Assembly: GCA_022818135.1 (NCBI GenBank)
Contig: JAFMSR010000007.1
Span: 7,300,543-7,364,542, forward strand
Source of the DNA: Saxidomus purpurata
Lineage: Eukaryota; Mollusca; Bivalvia; Venerida; Veneridae
Length of the DNA: 64,000 bases
Direction of reading: 5' to 3'
This document shows, piece by piece, positions 48,101 to 58,600 of this stretch. The notes under the pieces are model-generated. The model saw only the letters and a program-made list of their open reading frames with translations, ran no database searches and was not told where the DNA came from. Within the stretch, counting starts at the first letter, position 1, and each line of letters begins with the position of its first letter. Position numbers and translations under genes: made by a program.

Positions 48101-48688
48101 TATAATGATAAGTTGGATAAGTTTATTTTCAAATAGTCCTGTAGGCTATATGGCCCATGAGGATTTACAACCATGAAAATGGCGACAAAAATATAATAGT
48201 GAAATAGAGAAGGTTCTATAAGAAAAATAATACAATGTTTTTTATATTGAATACAAAAACTGCACATAATACCTGTGTTCTATATAACATATATACCATC
48301 CTCTGTTGATCTTGCCGAAACGAAACACAAGATCAACATTTAAATTTCGAAATATTAAGCCCCTATAATAAGTCCTAGTTCTTTATACCTGCATATACAA
48401 CCATTTTAATTAATTTAGTGCCGTGAAATATATTCAACAATAATAATAAGCCAGTAATGTTACAAAATTATCATAACTATAAAAGCTCAGATGCGATCGA
48501 CATACAATCTTAATCAAACAAGCTAAAAACTACAGTTATATTTTTCAGCGAATATTTATAAATCATTTTTCTCTGAGTGATACTAGTAAAATGAAAAGAA
48601 ATATTAAGAAATTATATAAATACTTACTGTATGTAATGGCAGCTGCATCATGAATCAGAAAAAGTAGTAGAACACTGTAAATCTTCAT
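39032..48688 (-). CDS. CUB / LDL-receptor class A single-pass membrane protein (6 exons, complete)
   Basis: Minus-strand exons 48688-48628, 45151-44997, 42556-42469, 41663-41523, 40863-40652 and 39178-39032 join in phase to 804 nt (267 aa). Order: signal peptide MKIYSVLLLFLIHDAAA; CUB domain, residues about 26-147 (CGYDID, GMNCYIRLK, NDWLEVRDG, YVYLRFVSDSSF, GFDMIATSY); LDLa repeat, Cys at 151, 158, 163, 170, 176 and 182; membrane segment 184-212 with GxxxGxxxG (189, 193, 197) and RRRR stop-transfer; a 51-residue tail rich in Pro, Gln and Tyr with PPGY (256-259), a WW-domain ligand type. Known CUB-LDLa membrane proteins (NETO, LRP12 types) are larger, so this is a minimal version at the cell surface. 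The usual LDLa calcium motif is altered (CNGYNPCGDYSDC). Ligand unknown. Confidence 0.9.
39960..40490. repeat. 47-bp minisatellite, about ten copies, in the last intron of the CUB/LDLa gene
   Basis: Unit CAGCCAACTATATAGCTGAC plus ACAACTTACCACTCTGTTGTCTAACGT. Each unit carries a GTCAGC/GCTGAC stem. The two ends of the array show diverged units (GCTTATAAAACTTGCCAC). Confidence 0.95.
40652..40863 (-). CDS. CUB/LDLa gene exon 5, LDLa repeat and membrane segment
   Basis: Acceptor TTCTGTTGTAG, donor TAT|GTAAGT. Encodes ICYSYEYSCNNGRCISDS, the rest of a six-Cys LDLa repeat, then a membrane helix and RRRR. Phase 1 to 0. Confidence 0.92.
41523..41663 (-). CDS. CUB/LDLa gene exon 4, end of CUB
   Basis: Acceptor TTCGCTATAG, donor CAG|GTATAA. 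Encodes LYGKQCGLYMSSSVYKSSGN, YVYLRFVSDSSF and LSGFDMIATSYHT, the terminal strands of a CUB domain. Phase 1 at both ends. Confidence 0.9.
42387..42477 (-). repeat. 30-bp tandem triplication of the exon 3 splice donor
   Basis: Three copies of TGTCAGGTAGGTTATAGTTT, each continuing into ACATGTAAT and differing at few bases, cover the end of exon 3 and the start of intron 3. Each copy carries CAG|GTAG. Use of copy 2 or 3 would read GGT AGG TTA TAG and stop, so only copy 1 yields the full protein. Confidence 0.85.
42469..42556 (-). CDS. CUB/LDLa gene exon 3, middle of CUB
   Basis: Acceptor CACTTTCAG. Encodes GFNVETSSSCSNDWLEVRDG then RYSSSSYVS; the C-x-x-D-x-L-x-V-R-D-G string is the CUB core. 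Donor CAG|GTAGGT is the first of three tandem copies. Phase 0 to 1. Confidence 0.88.
43580..43872 (+). repeat. 95-bp direct repeat, 200 bp apart
   Basis: CCTGCAAAGGCACAATTACA through CGACTGTATTCCAAGTGC at 43580 and at 43780, almost identical. The second continues into a small CGGGTGAAACCCG hairpin. Confidence 0.9.
44997..45151 (-). CDS. CUB/LDLa gene exon 2, first part of CUB
   Basis: Acceptor CAATGTTAG, donor AAG|GTATGT. Encodes YMDQLCGYDIDVGLW, RPGMNCYIRLKT and KRIMFYFK, a CUB start pattern. Phase 1 to 0. Confidence 0.88.
45870..46340 (+). repeat. tandem repeat, about 180 bp, three copies
   Basis: GCATACCAGWCACACTGTATTC and CACAGAGAGCAGTTAAT begin copies near 45888, 46065 and 46250; GTCACGTTCAAGCAAACTTTAG recurs in the first two. 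It lies between exons 1 and 2 of the CUB/LDLa gene. Confidence 0.88.
46413..47596. mobile_element. DNA transposon, about 1.18 kb, with 35-bp TIRs; Harbinger-like remnant inside
   Basis: Left end TTGCCGGTAGCATTAACGGA and right end (reverse complement) TTGCCGGATAGCATTAACGG, each followed by a YGTCYGACGGA word. More G+C and many CCGTT/CCGGAC words than its surroundings. On the plus strand near 47034 MDGRVRLRRQNQVALI, RRRRRQRGLT and LGILENMQLFKECRSW recall the Arg-rich start of Harbinger transposases, broken by stops. No clear target duplication is visible. Confidence 0.7.
47842..47928. mobile_element. 87-bp hairpin MITE
   Basis: Arms of about 35 bp, GGATATGGAATATATCTCAA on the left and its reverse complement on the right, around the loop GTTTCACATATTAAA. 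Lies in intron 1 of the CUB/LDLa gene. Confidence 0.85.
48302..48342. repeat. short hairpin
   Basis: TGTTGATCTTG and CAAGATCAACA pair perfectly around CCGAAACGAAACA. Probably a repeat end. Confidence 0.6.
48628..48688 (-). CDS. CUB/LDLa gene exon 1, signal peptide
   Basis: ATG at 48688-48686 (context ACAATATGA). Encodes MKIYSVLLLFLIHDAAAITY plus 1 nt; donor A|GTAAGTA is ideal. In-frame ATGs upstream exist, but this one begins a clean signal peptide about 80 nt after a TATA box. Confidence 0.85.
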
Positions 48689-48765
48689 ATTGTAGAGACT
48701 CGATGGTAACACATGAACATATAGAAGTCTCAGTGTGTATGAAATACCCTGGTCTCTTTTACTGT

Positions 48766-48773
48766 TATTTATA
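48766..48773 (-). promoter_or_regulatory. TATA box of the CUB/LDLa gene
   Basis: TATAAATA on the minus strand, 78 nt upstream of the chosen ATG. Transcription would start near 48740, giving a leader of about 50 nt. The spacing fits the assigned signal-peptide start. Confidence 0.5.
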
Positions 48774-50554
48774 CACGAGTTTATCGCCAATATGGTGTCT
48801 CACCGTTTTGAAAGATAAATAAATGATGTTGTGAGATCATGTACGGACTTGATATGTCCATTTTAATACAATTTTGATAAAATTTCATTTAAAAGATAAC
48901 AAATGTAAACACGACACTCCGGTTTTTGAGACTGGATATGTGTTACATTTTTGCTATTCATTAGTTAATATCTGAATATCTAAATTTGTTTCGAGGACAA
49001 CACACAATCATACATCAGACAAAAGTATATAGATACCTTAACCTCAAGTTCACATCAGATGTAATGGCGTTTTCAATCTTTCTGATTCTGATTCATAACT
49101 AAACTAATTATTATGTTCTAGCCACATAAACTTTCCCACAAAACCGGAAAGCCAATTCATCTTTGTGATATCGGTCGTGGTCATATAAGTTGGCCATGGT
49201 CATTAAATTTCCTTCCATTCGGCAGTAAATCAGTGTAAAAGGATTAATTTCTAAATAAAAGTTAGTGTAAATGTGTAAAAAAATTTACTTCTTCGTATCT
49301 AGGTCAAAGGCAAGCAAAGGAGATCTCAGCAACGATATTCCAATTGTTAATTCATTTTCAGAGACATATTAAAATCCTTCACTTAAAACAAAGGTATTGT
49401 TATTGTTATTTATTATTTCAGTATAATATATGCATATCACAAACATGGTACATGTATCACAGTGATGAACATTTAAAAATGATAAGGATTGGGAAGTAAA
49501 ACAGTTGATTAAAAACATTTTCATTAAATAAATAAAATATATAGATAAATTTAACCATGTCATACGCATCTATACTAAGGATGACACAAAAAAGAGGAAA
49601 CCTCTTATTTCCATTGTGGCCTTTTACATAGAAGTGTATACTGTACTTAGAGAGGCAAGGCTCTAAAAATATGATACAATTAATATGAAAGATTTCAAAA
49701 ATTAAATCTGTCTTAATATATTAAAATTATTGTATTACAAATAATTGCCTTTCTTGAAACAGAATATTACATGCTACTATAAATTTTTTTAGTTTAATAC
49801 TATTTTATTGTTCTATGTACAAGTACACGTATAACATTTGGTTAGAAACAATTTAAATACATTTGACAAATGGATCGGGAAACGAGTTATACCAACATCA
49901 GTAAACGGCACTCTCCATACTTTACTATAATCAAAGCGATGTGAGCGCTGAAGGCCTGGGGGCTATAGGTTAACTCCCCGAAAAACAACTTTTCACCTAC
50001 GTGTTCTGCGTTGAATCTTACCTAAAGCGCGGGTCGAAATGTGCAGAGGACGAAATTCAATATATGACACAGAATGAATGATTCACAAATATATGGGTGA
50101 CAGGGAAGTTTGTTTTATTATGAAATGTACGTTAAATGAAAAATAATCACATAGTCAACATTATAAAATGTTTAAGCCAGTACAAATAATTCGATCTGCG
50201 CTTTGTACAACTTCAAGCGATATGATATGATGATGTGGATCGAAAATTATTGTGTACCAATGACAAGACCTTGAAACAGAAATAAACAAAGCAATACCAG
50301 CAATGAAATATAAATACAGTACTGTACAATGTGTATAACAGAGAAAACCAAAAATGATTCTGGGTTACCTTGCAGTTGTAATCAGTGAAACCGTTCACTG
50401 GGCCTCGACATGCAGCGTCCTCGATAAATGGCGGGTGAATTTGATCACGTTAGTTCCTTCTCGGGAATGTACGTAAATTATATTTTTTTTAGAGACATTT
50501 ATTTTTTGGTAAATATATATGTTATCGTTCGTAAATAACAAAGTTGTCAATGAA
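48774..50554. other. no gene seen
   Basis: AT-rich sequence upstream of the CUB/LDLa promoter. Frames are at most 66 codons and featureless. 53106-53879 and 54261-54829 are likewise empty. Confidence 0.55.
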
Positions 50555-50940
50555 ATAACATCGGAAATTTGAAAATCAAACTACAAACTCTTATATCGAG
50601 CTTCGTACGTTTTCGTAAATTTCCGTAAATATCCGTACTTTTCCGTGATATGCATATGATTATCTTCCGTAATCAGCTAACAGCGCATTAATTTCTAAAA
50701 CAGAAAAAAATGTGTAATGCAGCCCGTAAGCTATATACCTTCCTGCAGTCGTTTGAAGTTTTATGTACTATTTTTATTTGTAACATGTTCTTATCATATG
50801 CGGCATTCAAACAGAAGATTGATCTGGTCTGTCTTGCACTACTTTCGTATAGCGCATGCTTACAGTTGTTATTCGCACATAGCACGGCTAAAATTCTTGC
50901 AGGGTTTGAAATGTGGTATACTAACTTAGGCCTTGGGGAC
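50555..50940 (+). repeat. dispersed repeat H, copy 2
   Basis: Direct-orientation partner of 24160-24535, ending in TTAGGCCTTGGGGAC where a LINE 3' end begins on the other strand. Confidence 0.8.
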
Positions 50941-50956
50941 TTTCAGTCCCCAGGCC
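50929..50956. repeat. perfect hairpin at the LINE 3' end
   Basis: GGCCTTGGGGACT and AGTCCCCAGGCC pair with a single bulge around TTC, just after the LINE stop codon on the minus strand. Confidence 0.8.
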
Positions 50957-51610
50957 AAAAATCAGTAGTTTTGACACTATTTACATCAAGCAAATATTCT
51001 TTAACCTGAGTCTTGAATGAAATCATCTTAGTAATACGTTTTAGAGAACTTGGAAGATTATTCCATAATTTACATCCTGCATAATCAAAAGATTTTACAC
51101 CAAAAGAGCCAACTTTAGGAATAGCAAAACATCCATCATTACTAAATATGATGCCATAAGAATGTACAGAAATGTTCATTCATGTAATTAGTACTGGGAC
51201 CATGTTTAATGTTAAATACATTACACAATATGATCTACCCTTTTATTGACTGGCAACCAGTTTAATACCTTAAATGCTCTAAAGAAATATGTGCTCTATG
51301 CTGAAGGTTTGACACAAAACGTATCATATTATTTTGAGTGACCTGAAGTTTATTTCTCCAAAGTTTAGTTAATTCGTGAAACCATATTGAACAAGCATAG
51401 ACAAAATGACATAAAATTAGATCTGTGACTATAAGCTTTTTTGTTTGTTCTGTAAAGAAATAACGCTTCCTGTACAAAAATTTCAGTCTTGCGTTAGCCT
51501 TTTTTTACAACAGCTCTTGCAATATTATCACAAGACCAATTTTGATCTAAGGTTGCACCAAGATACTTGACAGATGAATTTGAATTTTGACCGTCAACAT
51601 TTTGCTGTTT
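50943..51610 (-). pseudogene. LINE reverse transcriptase C-terminal fragment
   Basis: On the minus strand: VKYLGATLDQNWSCDNIARA near 51560, then YRKRYFFTEQTKKLI, YACSIWFHELT and LQVTQNNMIRF (51477-51262), then VGSFGVKSFDYAGCKLWNN, LPSSLKR and FKTQVKEYLL (51179-50943). The SF-x-Y-x-G-x-x-LWN-x-LP ending is typical of CR1/Jockey-type elements. Frames are broken; the catalytic part is absent. Confidence 0.85.
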
Positions 51611-52290
51611 ACACACTAACACTTACATTTCGTCACTGATTTTTATCATATTTACAAAGAATGGGTATGCCTATAAGATCTTGGAAGAGTTTGATAATGG
51701 GCTTGGTTGGATGAATACTTCAAAAGTTATAGCCCCTGATTTAACAAAAAATGCAATATATACTTATATTTACACGCTAGCATCTTCAGTTTTTCACTAA
51801 ATTTTAATCATGTTTACATAAAACGTGTATAACCATAGAATGTCGGATGAGTTTGATTATGGGCTTGATCGGATTAATACCTAAGAAAGTTATGCCCCCC
51901 CGGATTTAACAAATATTGCAATATTTAATTATGTTTACTTTCCAGCACCTACATTTCTTTACTTATCCTAATTATTTACAAAGAATATGTATGGTCATAA
52001 GATTTCGGATAAGTACCCTGATGGCTTCATCTGATTAAAAACAATCGAGTTAAAGTCCATGTTTTAAGAAAAATTGCAATATTTAACCATGTTTACACCC
52101 TAGCACCTTCATTTCTTCTTTAATCCAAATTATATTTAGACAGAATGTGTATGACAAGAAGATCCTAGATGTGTTGGGTTTTGGGCATGACCCAGTTCAT
52201 ACATTGAGAGTTATGACCTCTGAGTTAACAAAAATTGCAATATTTAACTACCGGTATGTTTACCAGTTCTGTATACATATAATTGAAAAA
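51600..52290 (+). repeat. tandem array of about 160-bp units, four copies
   Basis: CTTCATTTCTT-like, AATTATRTTTACA, GATGAGTTTGATTATGGGCTTG, AAGTTATGCCCC and ATTGCAATATTTAA recur four times in order. Confidence 0.8.
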
Positions 52291-52398
52291 TTTTGATTGA
52301 CAAGTTAATTTCTTTTGCCATGCAATGTGTAAATTTATGAAATTGAAGCTTGAAAATAAATCCATTACAGGCTTGGAGTTAGACCTATGTCTATTGTC

Positions 52399-53105
52399 GT
52401 GTCGCCCTTTCGGAGAAAATGCGGTACATAGGGATCGCTTTGTCTGTCAAAAAACTAAACATCGGCTATAACCTTGCCATTTCTTTAGATTTCTTCATCA
52501 AACTTTTAAATTGTATTGATTATGACAAAAGGGTTGTGATGCCGCCAAATTTTGTAAGTCAATGTCATATTTGACACAGTTATGCCCCTTTTTGTACTTA
52601 GTTTTTGTCACGAAAACTTTGTGTTGGTTATAACTTTGTCATTTCTAAGAATTCTTCATCAAACTTTCAAATTGTATTGCTTATAACAAAAAGGGTCGTG
52701 ATGCCGCCAAATTGTGTAGGTCAATGTCATATTTGACACAGTTGTGTCCCTTTTGTATTTAGTTTTTGTCACAAAACTTAACGTTGGCTATAACTTTGCC
52801 ATTTCTTAAGATTTCTTCATCAAACTTTCAAATTGCATCGCTTATGACAAAACGGTCGTAATGTCGCCAAATGTTGTGTAGGTCAAGTCGTATTTGAATT
52901 ATGCCCCTTTTTGTACTTGGATTTTGTCACGACATTATTGGTTATTCTGACAAAGTGTAAGAGGGCGACACAAGTGTTCTGCTAAACACCTATATAGTTT
53001 ATTATAATAACAGTTGCTTTGGAAAGATATTTCTTGAATGGTTAAGCAAGTTGTCTTGTAAACCTTTTGGTTATTCTGACAAAGTGTAAGAGGGCGACAC
53101 AAGTG
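52399..53105 (+). repeat. tandem array of about 160-bp units bounded by inverted GTGTCGCCCT
   Basis: Three copies of TTCATCAAACTTTCAAATTG, GTCGTGATGCCGCCAAAT and TATGCCCCTTTTTGTACTTA. GTGTCGCCCT lies at 52399-52408 and its inverse AGGGCGACAC at 52962-52971 and again at 53091-53100, where the right end is duplicated. Confidence 0.8.
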
Positions 53106-53879
53106 ATTTACTGAACACCCATCTGGTGTTTGTAAAAACCATTGCTTGGATATGTACTGTAAACGTTGACATATTCTCAATTTAAGTACAAAGGATAAAA
53201 AATACCGGAGATCCATCCTTTGATTGTAACTTGAAGATTGATGAAAGAGAGTATATTTAACACATTAATATCACTTCCTTTTTCGCAGTACACTGCCCGT
53301 TTTTCCTGATTTTAATATTTGCTTGTTTTCATGTATTTTAATAACAATGTAAGTACATTTTAATTTGTACATGTAGGTTTATGTTGTATTTTATTGTCAA
53401 CACCTTGATTGGAGATAAGTTTGTTGCTTATCTTCAGAAAGTGAATATAAGGTTCTTGTTGTCAGGTCACTTACTCATGTTGACCATGCAATGTGATCTA
53501 TGGCATAATACTCGTTGACGTATACCTGATGCACACATTATGGAGGATGAGTGCGACCATACCAATGTAGCCGGCGTTTTTTGTTATATACACAAACAGT
53601 AATTATTTTGACCTTGAGTCGGAGGCCGAGTGCTATTTATAAGTGGACCAGACATTGGTCAGAGTACTGTAACACCAATGACAGCTGTTACCATGTGTTG
53701 GTCATTTGTTAAAATTTAATGATTGTGCTTGAAATTGAGTGACGCTGACTTATGAAGAAATAGTTCTTAACATTTTACATTCTTTTCTGTGTTTAAGAAC
53801 ACTTAAATTCCATTTTTAGTAATAAAGTGTTATTTCTCATAAGTAACTGTTATAATTTGAATAACACAATTTTATTTGT

Positions 53880-54260
53880 TCAGTGATTATTACTCCCCGC
53901 CCCCTCCACTCCCCCTGCCTTGGCGGAGGGGATATGGCAATGGGCTCCGTCTGTCCATGCGTCCATCCGTAATACTTTTGTCCGGAGCATAACAATGAAA
54001 GTTTTCAAGGGAATTCATATAAACTTTACACACAGACAGAGGACATTGAGAGGAATTGCAGTGTACAAGGACCTTGACTCTAGCTTGTCCTATTTTTGAA
54101 TTATCTCCCTTTATTGAATTTTCTTGTCCGTGCCATAACTCCTTAAGTACTGAACGTGCATACAGTCATAGAGGACATTAAGATGCAGTGCAGTGTCCAA
54201 GAACCATAATTCAAACTTACCCTGGTTTTTAATTATATCCCTTTATTGATTTTTCGCATA
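53880..54260 (+). repeat. dispersed repeat starting with a GC-rich GCGGAGGGGATATGGC end
   Basis: GCGGAGGGGATATGGCAATG, then two worn units with GTCCGGAGCATAAC / GTCCGTGCCATAACTCC, ACATTRAGA and CAGTGTACAAGGACC / CAGTGTCCAAGAACC. A repeat type common in bivalves. Confidence 0.7.
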
Positions 54261-54829
54261 AAACGCTTGTGCAAAGCATACAATTTCAGATTTTTAGAGT
54301 AGAAGTTTGACATTTCCACAGGAGAAAGTGCAGGTGAATATATCTCAACACGTTATATTTACTAATATTTTATTGAATAAGAACCTCTACTATATCCATT
54401 CCTCTCACCTCAAATTTCTTGGTCATAGAAAGAGCAATCAGTGGGGGTGGGAGGGCATGTCTTACATGGCTCTTGTTTCAGTAGTTTTACTATCCACTCT
54501 TACAAAACATGAAGTTGGCAGTAGCAGACAGTAGTAGTACTTTGCAGTAGGAAATTCATACATGTTTGAAATATTCTTCTGCGTTTGAAATGAAATCTCT
54601 GCATTTGAGCGCAACATTTGAATAAAGTTTCCAAAATTACTACTATTTTAGTCTCAAATTTATCCAATAATATTTCTTTCACAAGCACTTTCGTCTTTGT
54701 CAACATTTTCTGTTGCAGGGTAGTTTATGCAATATTCCCAAATGTAAATAACAAAGTAAGGTACACACCAGATTAGCTTTTTAAAAAAACTGGTAAGAAA
54801 ATGTAACACTGTTTTCCAACCAGACTTCT

Positions 54830-55430
54830 ATATGTAATTAAATTGTTTGAGCCAATTTTGTAGGGCTCCATGCACGGAATATCTCTGCAAAGTTTCATCA
54901 CCATTGACAAGAGCCATGATTTAAATATCTTGATAGAGGTCCACGATGCAAGGCTACATGCAAAAATCTTTAGCTCTAGGCCTTGTATGTTTCAAAGATT
55001 TTTTTAAGTGTTTCTATACAAGCCTATGTAAATTCAATTGATACAGGGTAAAAATTTGTTCAATCTTAGTAGAGGTCCGATAGGTAATACTTCTTCCCAA
55101 ACATCTAAGCTCTAGGCCTTGTGACTTCAGAGAAGAAGACTTTTAAAGTGGTAACCCTCTGATTGGGGTCAATTTAGACCTATGGTCATGATTTGAACAA
55201 CCTTGGTAGGTGTCCACTGAACAATGCTACACGCCAAATATCTAAGCTTTGAGATGAAGATTCTTTCCAATGCAATGGAAACCAGAGTTCTGCATGAAAT
55301 ACATTTCTTTGAACAGTTTTGGTAGAGGACCATCCAAGGACTATCCCTGTGAAGTTTGATTAAAATTAGTCTAATAGTTTAGGAGGCAAAGTGTTGATGG
55401 ATGGACACTCGACACCTGACAACCGCTGAC
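54830..55430 (+). repeat. AAGCTCTAGGCC-module repeat downstream of NOC4L
   Basis: CTAGGCCTTGTGACTTCAG, AGAGAAGAAGACTTTTAAAG, CTTGGTAGGTGTCCACTGA and CAATGCTACACGCCAAATATC appear in two or three worn units. Confidence 0.75.
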
Positions 55431-55466
55431 TACTAATAGCATAACAACACATCTGGAATTTTGAAA

Positions 55467-55472
55467 TTTATT
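55467..55472 (-). terminator. poly(A) signal of NOC4L
   Basis: AATAAA on the minus strand starts 16 nt after the stop codon, implying a very short 3' UTR. Confidence 0.65.
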
Positions 55473-55487
55473 GCTCAACAATATAGA

Positions 55488-55601
55488 TTACAATGTCCAA
55501 CATATACCAATTTTATCATCTTTTGTACCCAATAAACCTTTAGGGGCTTCAAATGTGACCGCTGTTGTCTTCAACTTCTTAGTGCACTCTCTCTCAAATA
55601 A
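55488..55601 (-). CDS. NOC4L: NOC4L last exon and stop
   Basis: Acceptor AATATTTCAG. Encodes LFERECTKKLKTTAVTFEAP then KGLLGTKDDKIGICWTL and TAA. It lines up with the LFxRxxxKK and GLLG blocks that end NOC4L. Confidence 0.88.
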   Translation of the reverse strand, partial: LFERECTKKLKTTAVTFEAPKGLLGTKDDKIGICWTL

Positions 55602-58600
55602 CTGAAATATAAAAATTCTACCTAAGTAGGGTTGTTCTAAAGTTCATGTCAGACACCAGTCCAAAACTCTTTTCTCTGATTGGTTAATGTGTGTTCAATT
55701 TAAAAAACTGACCAATATGAATACAAATCTGTGAGTAACTGCCAGAAACACTAAAAGCATGCAAGAAACTCTTGAACAAATGCTACAAAAACACTTTAAG
55801 ATATGCTAAAAAAGAATGATATGCCAGAACCATACACTGCCAAGAAACACTGAAGATACTATCTGGAATATTAAAATACCTTAAAACCACTGAAAACCAC
55901 TTCTAGTCTTGATCCTTGTTGAGCACATTTTGCCTATTACAAAACAAAATCCATGCTGTCAAGATGCTTTCAAGACACCTTTGTGGTGGTAAACTATTAC
56001 ACATGCTTCAAGCCAGTCTTTTACATGAAATCTCTTTGTTAATGTTAATACTAAAGTAAATAATCTTCTAAATTCAGTAACTATTTTACAGGATTCTTAC
56101 ATCATTTGCCGAGAGTTCAAATTTTTCTGCCAGGTCTATCACTGTATCTGGTATATCTCCATCATAAATCTTCCTGGCAAGCTTGATTACATCAGGGTGG
56201 TAGTGATGCTGTAAGGTCTGAAACAAGAAACACGGTAATCTATACTTTGTGCCTTGTAGTTTTCTTGTTCTGCTCTAATCAACACACTGTCAGTGCACAA
56301 CAACTATCTAAGCTCTCAATTTCATGGTTATAGACAAGGAGATTTTTTCAAAGTAATTCTTTATATAAATCTATATAAAACAAGTGAACCCCAAGGGCCA
56401 TAATTTGTACAATCTTGGTAAAGGACCACTAGGTGATAATACATACCAAATATCTAAGAAGTTTTTTTTAAGTTTTACTGTATATTTCTATGTAAAACAT
56501 ATTGCTCTCTTGCCAGGCCAATTTTGACCCAATGGACAATATATGGACACTCCTGATGAGGTCCACTAGACAGTGCCACACAACAAATCTTAGCGCTGTG
56601 CCTTGTGGTTTCAGTGAAGACTTTAAAAGTTTTTCCCATATAGGCCTATGTAAAATCAAGTGACCCCTGTGGCAGGGTCAATTTTGGTATGAGGTTCTTG
56701 ATAGAGGTCCACTAGGAAGTGTTACATGCCAAAAATCTAAGCTCTAGGCCTTGTGGTTTCAGAGAAGAATATTGGTTAAGTTTTTCTATATAAGCCTATG
56801 TAAAATCAAGTGACCCCTGTGGCTGGGTCAATTTTGATACGAGGGTTTTGGTAGAGGTTCATTAGGCAATGCTACATGCCAAATATCTAAGCTCTAGGCC
56901 TTGTGGTTTCAGAGAAGAATATTGGTAATGTTTTTCTATATAAGCCTATGTAAAATCAAATGACCCCTTGGGTGGGGTCATTTTTGAACCAGAGTCTTGA
57001 TAGAGGTTCACTAAGGTCCACAAGTGATGCCAAATATCTTAGCTCTGGGCCTTGTGCTTTAAGAGAAGATTTTAAAAGTTTTTTCTATACATGTATAAAC
57101 CTGTGTACAATCAAGTGACCCCTGGGGTGGGGTCAATTTTGAGACGAGAATTTTGATAGAGGTCCACTAGGCAATGCTACATGCCAAATATTCTAAGCTC
57201 TGGGCCTTGGGCGTTCAGAGAAGAAGATTTTTAAAGTTTTCCCTATATAACCCCAGGGAAAAGTCAATTCTGATGCAGGGGCCATGACTTGAGATCCATT
57301 AGACAATGCTACATGCCAAATTTCTAAGCTCTGGGCCTTTAGATTTTCGAGAAGAAGATTTTTAAAGTTTTCTATTTATTGCAATATCGTATCGAGTTCT
57401 GCATGGAATGGAATCATTAAATTCATAACTTCCAATACTGAATACTAACAGGATTCCATCCAGCCCTTAAATTTGTAATGAGTAACTGACCCACTCATAA
57501 ATCCAACATTCTAATTGATCAATTGCTGATGTGAATAGGAAAGTGTGTTGTCCAATAATAACCTCATTTTACCATTGACAAACAAATATAATTTTTGACA
57601 TATTTTGATGTGCTCTGGTGAATTAGATCTCTACAAAAATATACAGGTATTACACAAGTGGTTATTTCTTCACACATTATCTCTCAATTAAATTGGATCT
57701 AGTTTGACAATTGAATAGCATTTACCTTGATTTCCCACAAACAGGAGTCCATAGCTCTACATTTGACAGGATCCTTCTCCAGATGATCATAGGGGTCATC
57801 TTCAAAGTCTACAGAAATAAAAACGTCGAGGGAATAATACAGGTTATATACCGCCTTAACTTATTGCCTGCCTGGGAAATAAAAACTTCACTTGAACAAG
57901 CAGATTCACATGTCCGTTCCTGAACTGGAGTAATGTTCGAAAAATATTAAAATTGTACATAATAAATATCTATTACCAGTACTAAGACCAAATGTTATAC
58001 ATTTAATGGAGGTTACTTCAAATAATGATACATTTCATCCTATGTGTTGTCACTGCATCTAACTCTTAACATGTGACAAAATCCTAAATGTATGTCACAA
58101 AACTAAAACTAGAGCTATCACTAAATGTGATTAATACCCCCAAAAGGATTGCTTTATAAACTGAAGAAGTTCGTAGTAACATAATACCTTGCAAACAAAC
58201 TAAAAAGAGATATTGTTCTTGCAGTTCCTCTCATTGTGCTTGACCATTGTATGAAGTTGTATTGAATTCCAACTTGTAGTTTTGAAAAATGTTCCAGACA
58301 GGGAAAAGTAACAAAGGGCAATAACCCTGTATTAGTCAAGATAGAGTTATGGTTCTTGTACCTGCACTTCCTCTGAGTGTGCTTGATCATTGTTTGAAGT
58401 TGTATTGAATTCCAACTAGTAGTTTTCAAGTTATGCTCCGGACAAGGAAAAGTAACAAAGGGCATAACTCTGTAATTGTCATGGGTTTAGTTCTTGTGCC
58501 TGCACTTCCTCTCAATGTGCTTGACCATTGTATGAGTTGTATTGATTCCAACCAGTAGTTTTCAAGTTATGCTTTACTTGGACAAGGAAAACTAACAAAG

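Noticed and set aside
52935..53216. Minus frame with a repeated HLCRPLTLCQNNQ text
   Set aside because: Comes from the doubled right end of the 52399 array, not from a gene.
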